In this document: piece by piece, positions 20,913 through 29,846 of the stretch
How the letters are laid out: each line of letters starts with the position of its first letter
Numbering within the stretch: position 1 is the first letter of the stretch
Assembly: GCF_017352375.1 (NCBI RefSeq)
Contig: NZ_JAFEVR010000009.1
Coordinates: 372,001 to 436,000 of the forward strand
Origin: Mycolicibacterium sp. S2-37
GTDB lineage: Bacteria > Actinomycetota > Actinomycetes > Mycobacteriales > Mycobacteriaceae
Length of the DNA stretch: 64,000 nt
Direction: 5' to 3'
Position numbers and translations under genes: made by a program
The notes under the pieces: generated by a model
The model's database searches: none
Told to the model about the DNA's origin: nothing
Seen by the model: only the letters and a program-made list of their open reading frames with translations

Positions 20913-22214
20913 TCACAGGTAGCCGATGTCGCGGGCGTCCTTCTCGAGTTGGTCGCGGAACTTCGGGTGTGCGATGGCGATCAGGCGCCGCGCGCGCTCG
21001 CGGATCGGCTGACCGCGCAGCTCGGCGATGCCGTACTCGGTGACGACTTTGTCGACGACGTTCTTGAACGTCGTCACCGCTCCACCGGGATGTAGACGGC
21101 ACACGATGCGGGAAACCGACTCGTCGTGGTTCGACGAGTGCAACACGATGAAGGACTGACCGTCCTCGGCGAACAGCGCCCCACGCGCGAAGTCCGGTTG
21201 ACCGCCCGACGATGACCAGTAGTCGCTGCCGAGCGACTCTGATGCGCATTGGCCGAGGAAGTCGACCTCGAGCGTCGCGTTTACGACGTTCATCCGGTAC
21301 TGCTGGCCGATCACACGTGGGTCGTTGGTGTAGTCGACCGGCCAGAATTCGACGCCCGGATTGTCGGCGATGAAGTCGTAGAGGCGGCGGGTGCCGATCG
21401 CGGAAGTGGTGAGCGCCTTGTACCGGTGGGTGCTCTTGCACTCGCCGGTGACGGCTCCGCCCTCGATGAGGTCGACGAAGCCCTCCGGGAACAGCTCGGT
21501 GTGGATGCCGAGTCTGCGGTGGCCACTCAGCGCCCGGATGACCTGTTCGGGGACCGAGCCGATGCCGATCTGCAATGTTGCGCCGTCCGGAATCCGATCG
21601 GCGACCAGGCCGGCGATCGTGGTGTCAGCGGCGGACGGCGCCGCGCCGGGGAGTTCGATGAGTGGATAGTCCGCCTGACACCAGCCGACGATATCGCGGA
21701 CGTGAATGTGGTTCTCGCCGCGGGTGCGCGGCACTTGCGCGTTGGCCTCGATGAACACCGGCATCTCGCCCGCCAGGGCGGCGGCGTACTCCGCATTGGC
21801 GCCGAGCGAGAAGAATCCGTACTCGTCGGGCGGCGCCGCCGCGACCAACAACATCGAGCACTTGGTCGCCGAGCGCAGGAGGTGGGGGACCTCGCTGAAG
21901 CTGTTGGGGACGAGGTCGCACTGGCCGTCGTGAAACGGTTGACGCAGGAACGGCGACAGGAACCACGACACGTGACGCAACCCGGGCCGCTCACCGTGGA
22001 AATACGGTCGGTCGCGTACCGGCAGCATCTGATGGATACGCACGCCGTCGAGCTCGGATGATTGGGTTTCGATCGCGTCGATCACCGTTTTCGGCTCACC
22101 GTTCGCCACGCCGACGATCAGCTCCGCTCCGGGCTCGATGTAGCGGAGCGCCGCGCCGGCATCCATCAGCTTGCTGTCGAGGGCGTCACGAACGGTGTTG
22201 GAATCAGCCGACAT
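20913..22214 (-). CDS. Acetyl-CoA hydrolase/CoA-transferase family protein
   Basis: 433 residues with the two-domain fold of 4-hydroxybutyrate CoA-transferases and acetyl-CoA hydrolases. Recognisable parts are GVANGEPKTVIDAI near the N-terminus, the Gly-rich IGIGSVPEQVIRAL, HTELFPEGFVDLIEGGAVTG and the CoA-site region SSSGGQPDFARGALFAEDG. It would move CoA between short or hydroxy acids, or hydrolyse acyl-CoA; the exact acceptor cannot be told. The ATG at 22214 (MSADSNTV) lies ten bases after the stop codon of the acyltransferase gene, so it is the last gene of the opp-containing transcription unit. A longer upstream frame overlaps that gene and was not used. Confidence 0.85.
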   Translation of the reverse strand: MSADSNTVRDALDSKLMDAGAALRYIEPGAELIVGVANGEPKTVIDAIETQSSELDGVRIHQMLPVRDRPYFHGERPGLRHVSWFLSPFLRQPFHDGQCDLVPNSFSEVPHLLRSATKCSMLLVAAAPPDEYGFFSLGANAEYAAALAGEMPVFIEANAQVPRTRGENHIHVRDIVGWCQADYPLIELPGAAPSAADTTIAGLVADRIPDGATLQIGIGSVPEQVIRALSGHRRLGIHTELFPEGFVDLIEGGAVTGECKSTHRYKALTTSAIGTRRLYDFIADNPGVEFWPVDYTNDPRVIGQQYRMNVVNATLEVDFLGQCASESLGSDYWSSSGGQPDFARGALFAEDGQSFIVLHSSNHDESVSRIVCRLHPGGAVTTFKNVVDKVVTEYGIAELRGQPIRERARRLIAIAHPKFRDQLEKDARDIGYL

Positions 22215-22224
22215 GAGCGCCACG

Positions 22225-23505
22225 TTATCCGATGGCGGCGCTGCGCAATTCGGCGTGCGAACACTCGATCGCCTCGGCGAGTTCGGCGATGTTCGGCAAC
22301 GCGAGAGGATCGGTGCACAAACCGATGCCGACGGTGCCCCCGCAGGAGATCGCCGAGACGCGCAGCGCGTGATGCAGCGCCGGTTCGGAGGACGAGAACA
22401 GCCGTTCCACTTGGCGGCCGGCAACCCCCACCGGCCCGCGCGGCCCCGGCACATTGGAGACGGCGAGGCTGAATTCGCTTGCACTGTTTGCGAAGTGGCG
22501 CACGGCGTCGCCGAGCCGATTGATCCGTCCGAGTGCATGGAAGAAGTCGTACAGCTCGTCGGCGTCGTCGAGGGACTTCCGTTCGGCCGTCTCGGCACGG
22601 ATGCGGTCCAGCCGCGCCAGCGGATTCTCTTCGTCGATCGGGAGATCGATGTTGAGGAACGAGTCGCGGTTGCCGAGACCGGCGGTGCCCTCGTCCCGGT
22701 GATGCAGGCTGACGGGAATCTGCGCGCGCAGGCGCGGCGCGATCGCGCTGCCGCCGATCCAACTGCGCAGGCCGCCTGCGACGACCGCCAGGAGCACGTC
22801 GTTGACGGTCGCGCGCGACGGCCGCGACGCGCCGATCGCCTTCAGCTCGGCCAGCGGGGCGACGGTGAAGGCCAGTTCGCGGGATGCGGTGATCGGACGG
22901 TCGAACGGCGAGGCGGAACCACGGTGGCCGAGTTCGCGGACCAACGCGGCGGGCAGGTGCGCCGCTTCGGTGATCCAAGACTCCCGGTGTGCGGGGGCGC
23001 CCGCATGCGGAGCGGCACCGGCCGGCGCGTCATGCGCGTCCCAGAGCAGAGCGTCCAGGAAGCGCAGCGCCGTGATGCCGTCGGCCATGGCGTGGTGGAT
23101 GCGCACGGCGATGGCTTCGCGACCGTCGTCGAGCGGACCGAGGAGGTCGAAGGTCCACAGCGGCCGACGGTGGTCGAGGTGTTCGGCCATCAGCGGGCCG
23201 AGCGCACGCCACAGGTCGGACCGGGTGCCGATGTCGCCGACCTCGCGGCGCCGCACATGGTGAGTGATGTCGAAGTCGTCGGCGTGCACCCAGCGCGGGT
23301 CCGGCCCGGAGACGTCGACGCGCTGAGTCGCTCGTGGTTGCCGGGGTAGCCGGCGGTGCACCGAGTCGCGCAGCGCATCCACGTCGAGCCGGGGGCCCGG
23401 CTCGAGCACCACCAGTTTGAGGGTATGGCCTGTGATCACCGCGGATTCGACGGACAGGATGCGCGCGTCGTCAGCGGTCAGTCGGTCGGGATCCTCGCGC
23501 GCCAC
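22225..23505 (-). CDS. WS/DGAT-type acyltransferase (wax ester/triacylglycerol synthase family)
   Basis: 426 residues. The catalytic HHxxxDG motif is HHAMADG at residues 137-143. The C-terminal DGAT domain has SNVPGPRGPVGVAG, the conserved ND/PG landmark of the family, and a LEP/PRLDVDALR N-terminal pattern. These enzymes esterify fatty acyl-CoA to long-chain alcohols or diacylglycerol to make storage lipid. M. tuberculosis has about fifteen paralogues (tgs genes), so substrate preference cannot be deduced. It starts with GTG 21 bases after oppA stops and so appears to be cotranscribed with the peptide importer operon. Confidence 0.88.
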   Translation of the reverse strand: MAREDPDRLTADDARILSVESAVITGHTLKLVVLEPGPRLDVDALRDSVHRRLPRQPRATQRVDVSGPDPRWVHADDFDITHHVRRREVGDIGTRSDLWRALGPLMAEHLDHRRPLWTFDLLGPLDDGREAIAVRIHHAMADGITALRFLDALLWDAHDAPAGAAPHAGAPAHRESWITEAAHLPAALVRELGHRGSASPFDRPITASRELAFTVAPLAELKAIGASRPSRATVNDVLLAVVAGGLRSWIGGSAIAPRLRAQIPVSLHHRDEGTAGLGNRDSFLNIDLPIDEENPLARLDRIRAETAERKSLDDADELYDFFHALGRINRLGDAVRHFANSASEFSLAVSNVPGPRGPVGVAGRQVERLFSSSEPALHHALRVSAISCGGTVGIGLCTDPLALPNIAELAEAIECSHAELRSAAIG

Positions 23506-23526
23506 CTGTACGAGTGTGCCTGAAAC

Positions 23527-25194
23527 CTACTTCATGAACCCGATCTTCGTGTAGTCCAGATCGCCGAGGCCGGCGGGACCGTAGTTGGCCAGGTTGCTGC
23601 GTACCGCGGCGTTGCCCGGCGACTGGAACAGCGGAAGGCTGAAGCCCTCGCCCCAGATCAGCGTGTCCACTTCGTTGGCGAGCGTGCGAGCCCTCTCCCG
23701 GTCGAGCTCGTCGAGCATGTCGTTGACCTTCGCGTCGATCTCCGGGCTGCTGATCTTGCCGAAATTGCTCGGCGCGCCGGTGGTGTAGATCTGGGTCAGG
23801 CAGCACAGCGCGGATGCGTCACCCTGCCAGATGAACAGCGCGATGTCGAAGTTCCCGACGTTGATCCAGTCAGAGAAGAAATTGTTGCCGGTCTTTGCCT
23901 CAAGCTCGAGTTTGACGCCGATCTGGGCGAGGTTGTTCTGCGCGATCTGCGCGATCTGCCGATTGATAGGCGCATCGGAGAAGACGTTACGGATGACCAG
24001 TTGCCGGCCGTCCTTTTCGCGGAACTGGCCGTTCATCCGCCAGCCCAGTGCATCGAGTTCCGCGCCGGCCTTGGCGGGGTCGTAGGGGACCGCGCCGCTG
24101 TTGTCCTGGTAGCCCTGCTGTCCGGCGAGGAAAACGTGATTGTTCAACGGCACCGGATTGTCGGCGAGCCCGCGCAGCGCGATGCTCGCGATGGCCTGGC
24201 GGTCGACGCCCTTCTGTATCGCGAGCCGTAAGTCTCTGTCCGCCAAGATCGATCCCGGCGCACCGTTGAACGTCATGTGGTACCACTGCGTGTTGGGTGC
24301 GCGGCGGATCGACACCCCGGGTGTGCGTTGGGCGATGGTGAGTTCGTCCAGGTTGGTGACCGCAGCGGCGTCGAGGGCGTTGTTCTGGAGCGCCGGGATG
24401 CGGGCCGCGGCGTCGAGCACCGAGTACGTGATGCTGTCCAGCACAGGTGGATTGCCCCACCACTTCGGGTTGCGGGTCAGCGTGATGCGCTGCGCGGTGC
24501 GGTCGACGTTCGAGACCAGGAACGGACCCGCCGAGGGGCCGGGCCCGTTGAGCTGACCCTTGTTGAACACCTCGGGACTTGCGGTCATGCTCTTGGGCAT
24601 CAGCATGTCGTTCCCGGAGAACATGCCCTGCCACTCGGTGTAGGGAGCGGCGAACGTGACCACCGCCTGGCGATCGTCGACGCCGCGCGTCACCGATCCG
24701 ACGCGCTCACTGCCCGCCGAGCTGGCGATCGCGTAATTCTTGTCCTTGCCGCTGGTCGCGTTGAGCTGGCTGGCGATGTCCTCCCACGTGATGGGCGTGC
24801 CGTCACTCCACACCGCCTTCGGGTTGATGGTGTAGGTCACCACCTGGGGATCGGTGCTGGTGAGTTCGATGTTGGTGAAGTAGTCGGTGTTGACGGTGAG
24901 CGAGCCGTCGGGTGCGACGCGGTTGGCGCGCGGCAGCGTCGCCCGCAGCATCATCCCCTGGTAGCCCTCGTTGCCGTCGATGTGTGCCGAGTTCCAATTG
25001 GTCGGGAACTGCGGGAGCGACAGCCGCAGATTGCCGCCCTGCCGCAGGTTGGCGACGTCCTGCGGGTTGATGTCGTTGGTGGCGCCGACCTGGGCCGTGC
25101 CGCCCGCCGAGGGGGTCTGCTGGTCGCCGCTCGAACATCCCGAGAGCAACAGGGCGGCAACGAGGGCGGCTGAGAGCAGGCGTCGCAACGTCAT
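23527..25194 (-). CDS. oppA: Oligopeptide ABC transporter substrate-binding lipoprotein OppA
   Basis: 555-residue solute-binding protein of the SBP_bac_5 family. The signal peptide ends in lipobox LLLSGC with Cys20 as the lipid anchor. A Gly/Gln-rich linker follows, then the bilobal peptide-binding fold. The protein captures peptides outside the membrane and delivers them to OppBC. The ATG at 25194 is chosen because it begins the signal peptide; the open frame upstream is antisense-type read-through inside oppD. It lies 11 bases after oppD stops. It matches M. tuberculosis Rv1280c (591 residues) in context, though somewhat shorter. Confidence 0.92.
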   Translation of the reverse strand: MTLRRLLSAALVAALLLSGCSSGDQQTPSAGGTAQVGATNDINPQDVANLRQGGNLRLSLPQFPTNWNSAHIDGNEGYQGMMLRATLPRANRVAPDGSLTVNTDYFTNIELTSTDPQVVTYTINPKAVWSDGTPITWEDIASQLNATSGKDKNYAIASSAGSERVGSVTRGVDDRQAVVTFAAPYTEWQGMFSGNDMLMPKSMTASPEVFNKGQLNGPGPSAGPFLVSNVDRTAQRITLTRNPKWWGNPPVLDSITYSVLDAAARIPALQNNALDAAAVTNLDELTIAQRTPGVSIRRAPNTQWYHMTFNGAPGSILADRDLRLAIQKGVDRQAIASIALRGLADNPVPLNNHVFLAGQQGYQDNSGAVPYDPAKAGAELDALGWRMNGQFREKDGRQLVIRNVFSDAPINRQIAQIAQNNLAQIGVKLELEAKTGNNFFSDWINVGNFDIALFIWQGDASALCCLTQIYTTGAPSNFGKISSPEIDAKVNDMLDELDRERARTLANEVDTLIWGEGFSLPLFQSPGNAAVRSNLANYGPAGLGDLDYTKIGFMK

Positions 25195-25205
25195 GCGCAC
25201 AAACT

Positions 25206-27041
25206 CTAACGCGGTCGTGGGTTCGGCTGCGGAACCGCCGCCAGGAGCCGCCGGGTGTAGTCGTGTTCCGGTGTGGTGAAGATCTGTTCGCTGTCGCCCT
25301 GTTCGACGACGGCGCCCTTGTACAGCACGGCCACCCGGTGAGCCAGGTGCCGGACGACGGACAGGTCGTGCGAGACGAAGAGGTAGGACAACCCGAATCG
25401 CTCCTGTAGATCCAGTAGCAGGTTGATGATGCCGGCCTGGATGGAGACGTCCAGAGCCGACACCGGCTCGTCGAGAGCGAGGATCTTCGGTTGGGTGGCC
25501 AGCGCGCGGGCGATGCCGATGCGTTGCTTCTGCCCGCCGGAGAACTCGGCGGGGTAGCGGCTGGCGTCTTCGCGTCGCAGTCCGACGATGCCGAGCAGTT
25601 CGGCGACCCGGGTGTCGATGTGGGCCCGGTCGAATCCGTTGGCGGACAGCGGCTCGGCGAGCACTTCGAAGACCGGCAGGCGGGGATCGAGCGAGGCGAC
25701 CGGATCCTGGAACACCACCTGCAGGTCGCCGCGCAGCGCACGCCGACCCTTCTTGTCCAGGGTGGCGACGTCGGAGCCCAGCACCTCGATCGAACCCGCC
25801 TGCGGCGGGGTCAGTTCCAGGATCTGGTGCAGCGTCGTGGACTTGCCCGAGCCGGATTCGCCGACGATGCCCAGCGTTCGGCCCTGTTGCAGCTCCAGGC
25901 TGACGCCGTCGACGGCGCGCACCTCGCCGATCTGCCGCCGGAACACCGCGCCCTTGGTGAGGGCGTATGTCTTCACCAGGTTCTCCACCCGCAGCACCAC
26001 GGGCCCGTCGGCGGCCGGCTCCCGCGGGGGCGGCGCGGTGGAGACGCCGTAGACGTCGGCCGCGCTGCGTCCGGTGACGTGTTCGGTGCGGATGCATGCG
26101 GCGAGGTGCCCGGGTGCGAGCTCGATCAGCGGCGGTTCGGCGGCCCGGCAGTCGTCGATCGCCAATGGGCAGCGGGGCGCGAAGGGGCACCCCGGCGGCA
26201 GGGCGGCCATGGACGGCGGCGCACCGGGGATGGGCACCAGCCGCGCGCCCTGGGCGGCGTCGAGCCTCGGCACCGAACCGAGCAGCCCGACGGTGTAGGG
26301 CATCGCGCGTCCGTGGTAAAGCGTTGACACCGAGGCGATCTCGACGGCACGACCGGCGTACATCACCAGCGCCCGGTCGGCGAACTCGGCGACGACCCCG
26401 AGGTCGTGGGTGATGATCACCACCCCGGCGCCGGTGACGTCACGCGCGGTCCGCAGGACGTCGAGGATCTGCCGCTGCACCGTGACGTCGAGGGCGGTGG
26501 TGGGTTCGTCGCAGATCAGCAGGTCGGGGTCGTTGGCGATGGCGATGGCGATCACCACCCGCTGGCGCTCCCCGCCGGACAACTCGTGAGGAAAGGCCCG
26601 TGCCCGGCGCTCCGGCTGGGCGATCCCGACGAGGTCGAGCAGTTCGACGGCACGGGTGCGCGCCGCACGCTTACCGAGGCCGTGGTTGTGCACCAGCAGC
26701 GCCTCGGCGAGTTGGTCGCCCACCGTGTAGACCGGTGTCAGCGCCGACATCGGATCCTGGAACACGGTGCCGATCCGGCGCCCGCGTACCCGCGACATCT
26801 GTGCGTCGTCCAGGCCGAGCAGTTCCTCGCCGTGCAACCGCACCGACCCGGACACCTCGGCGTGGTCGGGAAGCAGCCCGGCCACGGCCATCGCGCCGGC
26901 GGTCTTGCCCGCACCGGATTCGCCGACCAGCGCCACCACCTCACCGGCGTCGACGTGGTAGTCCAGACCCCGCACGGCCGACACGCGTTCGGTGTCGGTC
27001 GCGAACGTGACCGTCAGGCCGGAGACCTCCAGCAAGCTCAT
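25206..27041 (-). CDS. oppD: Oligopeptide ABC transporter tandem ATPase OppD
   Basis: 611 residues with two ATPase domains, a fusion of OppD and OppF. Domain 1 has Walker A GESGAGKTAG, signature LSGGERQRVVIAIA and Walker B LLICDEPTTALDV. Domain 2 (about residue 370) has GESGSGKSTT, FSGGQKQRIGIA and ILALDEPVSALDV. Between them lies the Cys-containing oligopeptide-type C-terminal extension (PPGCPFAPRCPLAIDDC). It powers uptake through OppBC. It overlaps oppC by ATGA and matches M. tuberculosis Rv1281c (612 residues). Confidence 0.94.
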   Translation of the reverse strand: MSLLEVSGLTVTFATDTERVSAVRGLDYHVDAGEVVALVGESGAGKTAGAMAVAGLLPDHAEVSGSVRLHGEELLGLDDAQMSRVRGRRIGTVFQDPMSALTPVYTVGDQLAEALLVHNHGLGKRAARTRAVELLDLVGIAQPERRARAFPHELSGGERQRVVIAIAIANDPDLLICDEPTTALDVTVQRQILDVLRTARDVTGAGVVIITHDLGVVAEFADRALVMYAGRAVEIASVSTLYHGRAMPYTVGLLGSVPRLDAAQGARLVPIPGAPPSMAALPPGCPFAPRCPLAIDDCRAAEPPLIELAPGHLAACIRTEHVTGRSAADVYGVSTAPPPREPAADGPVVLRVENLVKTYALTKGAVFRRQIGEVRAVDGVSLELQQGRTLGIVGESGSGKSTTLHQILELTPPQAGSIEVLGSDVATLDKKGRRALRGDLQVVFQDPVASLDPRLPVFEVLAEPLSANGFDRAHIDTRVAELLGIVGLRREDASRYPAEFSGGQKQRIGIARALATQPKILALDEPVSALDVSIQAGIINLLLDLQERFGLSYLFVSHDLSVVRHLAHRVAVLYKGAVVEQGDSEQIFTTPEHDYTRRLLAAVPQPNPRPR

Positions 27042-27958
27042 GTCCTGCGCCTCCTGCCGCGGGCCGGGCGGGCCCCCGGGTCGATCGCGTCGCGCAGACC
27101 GTCACCGATCAGGTTGGCGCACAGCACGATCAGCACCAGGACGCCGGCCGGAAAGAGGAACACCCACGGGAACGTCGTCACCGACCCGGTGCCGTCGGCG
27201 ATGAGCGTGCCCAGCGACACATCGGGCCGCTGCACACCGAACCCCAGGAAGCTCAGCCCGGTCTCGGCGAGTACGGCGACCCCCACGTTCAGCGCGGTGT
27301 CGATGATCAGGATCGAGGCGACGTTGGGCAGGATGTGACGCACGATGATGCGCCAGTGCGGCACGCCCATGTAGCGCGCGGCGACGACGAATTCGCGGTC
27401 GCGCAGGCTCATGGTCAGCCCGCGCACGATGCGCGAGCTGATCATCCAGGAGAACGCCGCGAGCAACAGGATCAGCCACAGGACGGTCCCGGAATCCTGG
27501 GTGCGCGGCGTGACGATCAGGATCACGATGAAGCTCGGCACCACCAGCAACAGGTCGACCAGCCACATCAGCACGCGGTCGCGCCGCCCGCCGAAGTAGC
27601 CGGCGATCGATCCGACTGTTGCGGCGATGATCGTCGAGATGAACGCCACGGCCACGCCGATCAACAGCGACTTCTGCATACCGCGCAGCGTCTGGGCCAG
27701 GATGTCCTGGCCCAGCCCATTGGTGCCGAACCAGTGTTCGGCGCTCGGCGGCTGCTGCAGCGCGTAGTAGTCCAGGTCGGTGTAGCTGTAGGGCAGCAGC
27801 GGCGGCAGCAGATAGCACCCGGCGAACAGCAGCACCAGGACCGTCAGCGACGCCACCGCGAGCCGATTGCGCAGGAACCGCCGCAGCACCAGCGTGCGCC
27901 GCGAGGCAAAGCCGGCGGTGTCGACGCCCGAGCGCACGGATTCGCCTGATTGCGTCAT
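27038..27958 (-). CDS. oppC: Oligopeptide ABC transporter permease OppC
   Basis: 306-residue membrane permease. An N-terminal cytoplasmic segment rich in basic residues precedes the first helix (LAVASLTVLVLLFAGCYLL). About six membrane helices follow, with the BPD-type EAA loop near AARYMGVPHWRIIVRHILPN, which docks to the ATPase. The ATG at 27958 makes an ATGA overlap with oppB; longer frames run inside oppB. It matches M. tuberculosis Rv1282c. Confidence 0.93.
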   Translation of the reverse strand: MTQSGESVRSGVDTAGFASRRTLVLRRFLRNRLAVASLTVLVLLFAGCYLLPPLLPYSYTDLDYYALQQPPSAEHWFGTNGLGQDILAQTLRGMQKSLLIGVAVAFISTIIAATVGSIAGYFGGRRDRVLMWLVDLLLVVPSFIVILIVTPRTQDSGTVLWLILLLAAFSWMISSRIVRGLTMSLRDREFVVAARYMGVPHWRIIVRHILPNVASILIIDTALNVGVAVLAETGLSFLGFGVQRPDVSLGTLIADGTGSVTTFPWVFLFPAGVLVLIVLCANLIGDGLRDAIDPGARPARGRRRRT

Positions 27959-28935
27959 CGCTGCACCCGTACCCGTGGATCCAGCGCCGCGTAGATCACG
28001 TCGGACAGCAGACCGGCCAACAGGATGGTCGCGCCGGAGAAGACGGTGATCGCGGCGACGATGTTCGTGTCCTGCGTCGCGATGCCCTGCACGACCCATT
28101 CGCCCATACCGTGCCAGCCGAAGATCTTCTCGACGAACACCGCGCCGGTGACCAGGCCGCTCACGCCGTAGGCGAACAGCGTCGCCATCGGGATCAACGC
28201 AGTGCGCAGACCGTGCTTGAACAGAGCCTGCCGACGGGTCAGCCCCTTGGCGCGTGCGGTGCGGATGAAGTCCTGGCCGAGCACGTCGAGCATGGCGTTG
28301 CGCTGGTAGCGGCTGAAGCCGGCGATGGCCGTCAGTGCCAGCGTCAACGTCGGCAGGACCAGGTGCTGCAGCCGATCGATGAACTGGTCCCATGACCCAC
28401 CGACGGAGTTCGGCGACGTCTCACCGGTGTACTCGAACACCTGCACGCCGAGCCCGGTGTTCGCATTCAGGGCGCCGAGGATGAGCAGGTTGGCGATGAC
28501 GAAAGTCGGAGTGCTGATCACCAGCAGCGACGCCAGCGTGATCACCCGGTCGGACAGCCGGTACTGGCGGATCGCTCCCCACGCGCCCACGACCACCCCG
28601 ATCACCGTGCCGAGGACCGAGCCGATCACCACGAGACGCAGGCTCACGCCGATGCGCCGCCACAGTTCCTCGGTCACCGGCTGCCCGGCAACGGTGGTGC
28701 CGAAGTCGCCACGCACGGCGCCGCCCAGCCAGTGCGCGTAGCGCTGGGGGATCGGCTTGTCGAGGTCGAGTTCAACGGCCTTGGCGTCGATGACCGCCTG
28801 GGGCGGGCGCGGGTTGCGCTGCAGCAGGCTTTCCAGCGGTTCGAAGGTCAGCGAGGTCAGCGTGAACGTCAGGAACGACGCCAGCGCCAACAGCACGACG
28901 TAGTTCAGCAGCCGGCGCGCGAGGAAGCGCGTCAT
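27955..28935 (-). CDS. oppB: Oligopeptide ABC transporter permease OppB
   Basis: 326-residue permease and first gene of the opp operon. The first helix (LLNYVVLLALASFLTFTLTSL) is followed by a large external loop that is typical of OppB. The EAA loop is TARAKGLTRRQALFKHGLRTAL. It forms the translocation channel with OppC. It matches M. tuberculosis Rv1283c (325 residues). Four-base overlaps link oppB-oppC-oppD. M. tuberculosis OppABCD has been reported to import peptides including glutathione and bradykinin. Confidence 0.94.
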   Translation of the reverse strand: MTRFLARRLLNYVVLLALASFLTFTLTSLTFEPLESLLQRNPRPPQAVIDAKAVELDLDKPIPQRYAHWLGGAVRGDFGTTVAGQPVTEELWRRIGVSLRLVVIGSVLGTVIGVVVGAWGAIRQYRLSDRVITLASLLVISTPTFVIANLLILGALNANTGLGVQVFEYTGETSPNSVGGSWDQFIDRLQHLVLPTLTLALTAIAGFSRYQRNAMLDVLGQDFIRTARAKGLTRRQALFKHGLRTALIPMATLFAYGVSGLVTGAVFVEKIFGWHGMGEWVVQGIATQDTNIVAAITVFSGATILLAGLLSDVIYAALDPRVRVQR

Positions 28936-29046
28936 CGGCGACCGGCCGCCGGGCTGTCGGGCTGCATGCCGTAGAGGTTAGGGGACCGTCCGGTGCGGGG
29001 CGGACGACATGCCGGGTGGCGCAGCCCGTGCCACCGGGCCGCCCCT

Positions 29047-29064
29047 TCACAGCCCGCACATAGA
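29047..29064 (+). promoter_or_regulatory. Direct-repeat response-regulator box upstream of the OmpR-type regulator gene
   Basis: TCACAGC, a 4-base spacer, then ACATAGA: a 7-4-7 direct repeat with the same geometry as the known M. tuberculosis PhoP box (two TCACAGC copies 11 bases apart). The first copy is a perfect match and the second is degenerate. It ends 44 bases before the start codon at 29109. If the transcript begins at that codon (see the -10 at 29096), the box sits at about -62 to -45, the usual place for an activating OmpR-type regulator. A related box is at 31483. Confidence 0.5.
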
Positions 29065-29095
29065 CACCGCACAGGATCCGCCTATCGCGCCCACG

Positions 29096-29101
29096 GATAA
29101 T
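29096..29101 (+). promoter_or_regulatory. -10 hexamer for probable leaderless regulator transcript
   Basis: GATAAT, one base off TATAAT, ends seven bases before the ATG at 29109. That places the transcription start at the A of the start codon and predicts a leaderless mRNA. Confidence 0.45.
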
Positions 29102-29108
29102 CGAACGC

Positions 29109-29846
29109 ATGAGCGCGAATCCGACCACCGAGCGGTCCGTCATGCTCCGCGCCGACGGCAACCCGGTGCGTGTGCTCGTGGTCGACGACGAGCCCGTGCT
29201 GGCCGAGCTGGTTTCCATGGCATTGCGCTACGAGGGCTGGGACATCTCCACCGCCGGCGACGGCGCCACGGCGATTGCGCTGGCGAAGGAGAACCCGCCC
29301 GACGTCGTCGTGCTCGACGTCATGCTGCCTGACATGAGCGGACTCGAGGTGCTGCGCGTCCTACGCGCTCAGACCCCCGGTCTGCCGCTGCTGCTGCTCA
29401 CCGCCAAGGACTCCGTCGAGGACCGCATCGCCGGCCTGACCGCGGGCGGCGACGACTACGTCACCAAGCCGTTCTCGCTGGAGGAGGTGGTGTTGCGGCT
29501 GCGTGCGCTGCTGCGGCGCACCGGTGTCTCCGAGACCGGCGGGGCGAAGATCGTGGTCGGCGACCTGGTGCTCGACGAGGACAGCCACGAGGTGACCCGC
29601 GGCGGTGATCTCATCACGCTGACCGCCACCGAGTTCGAGTTGCTGCGGTTCATGATGCGCAACGCCAAGCGGGTGCTGAGTAAGGCTCAGATCCTCGACC
29701 GGGTGTGGAGTTACGACTTCGGCGGCCGATCCAATATCGTCGAGCTCTACGTCTCCTACCTGCGCAAGAAGATCGACAGCGGCCGTGAGCCGATGATCCA
29801 CACCCTGCGCGGCGCCGGCTATGTCCTCAAGCCCGCCGGCCGCTGA
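29109..29846 (+). CDS. OmpR/PhoB-type response regulator (PhoP/TcrX/TrcR-like)
   Basis: 245 residues: receiver domain with acidic pocket VDDEP, phosphorylated Asp70 in VVLDVMLPD, the switch Thr in LLLTAKDS and Lys in VTKPFS; then a winged-helix DNA-binding domain (residues about 145-240). Recognition-helix and wing sequence SKAQILDRVWSYDFGGRSN and HTLRGAGYVLK are very close to PhoP-clade regulators. The kinase gene overlaps its 3' end by 26 bases. A PhoP-like direct repeat lies upstream, suggesting autoregulation, and another lies before the glycosyltransferase genes. M. tuberculosis has several relatives (PhoP, TcrX, TrcR); I cannot say which is orthologous. Confidence 0.92.
   Translation: MSANPTTERSVMLRADGNPVRVLVVDDEPVLAELVSMALRYEGWDISTAGDGATAIALAKENPPDVVVLDVMLPDMSGLEVLRVLRAQTPGLPLLLLTAKDSVEDRIAGLTAGGDDYVTKPFSLEEVVLRLRALLRRTGVSETGGAKIVVGDLVLDEDSHEVTRGGDLITLTATEFELLRFMMRNAKRVLSKAQILDRVWSYDFGGRSNIVELYVSYLRKKIDSGREPMIHTLRGAGYVLKPAGR

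Noticed and set aside
29014..29035. GGTGGC/GCCACC hairpin between oppB and the regulator gene as a terminator
   Set aside because: Both flanking genes are transcribed away from it, so there is no transcript to terminate; stem is short and lacks a T tract.
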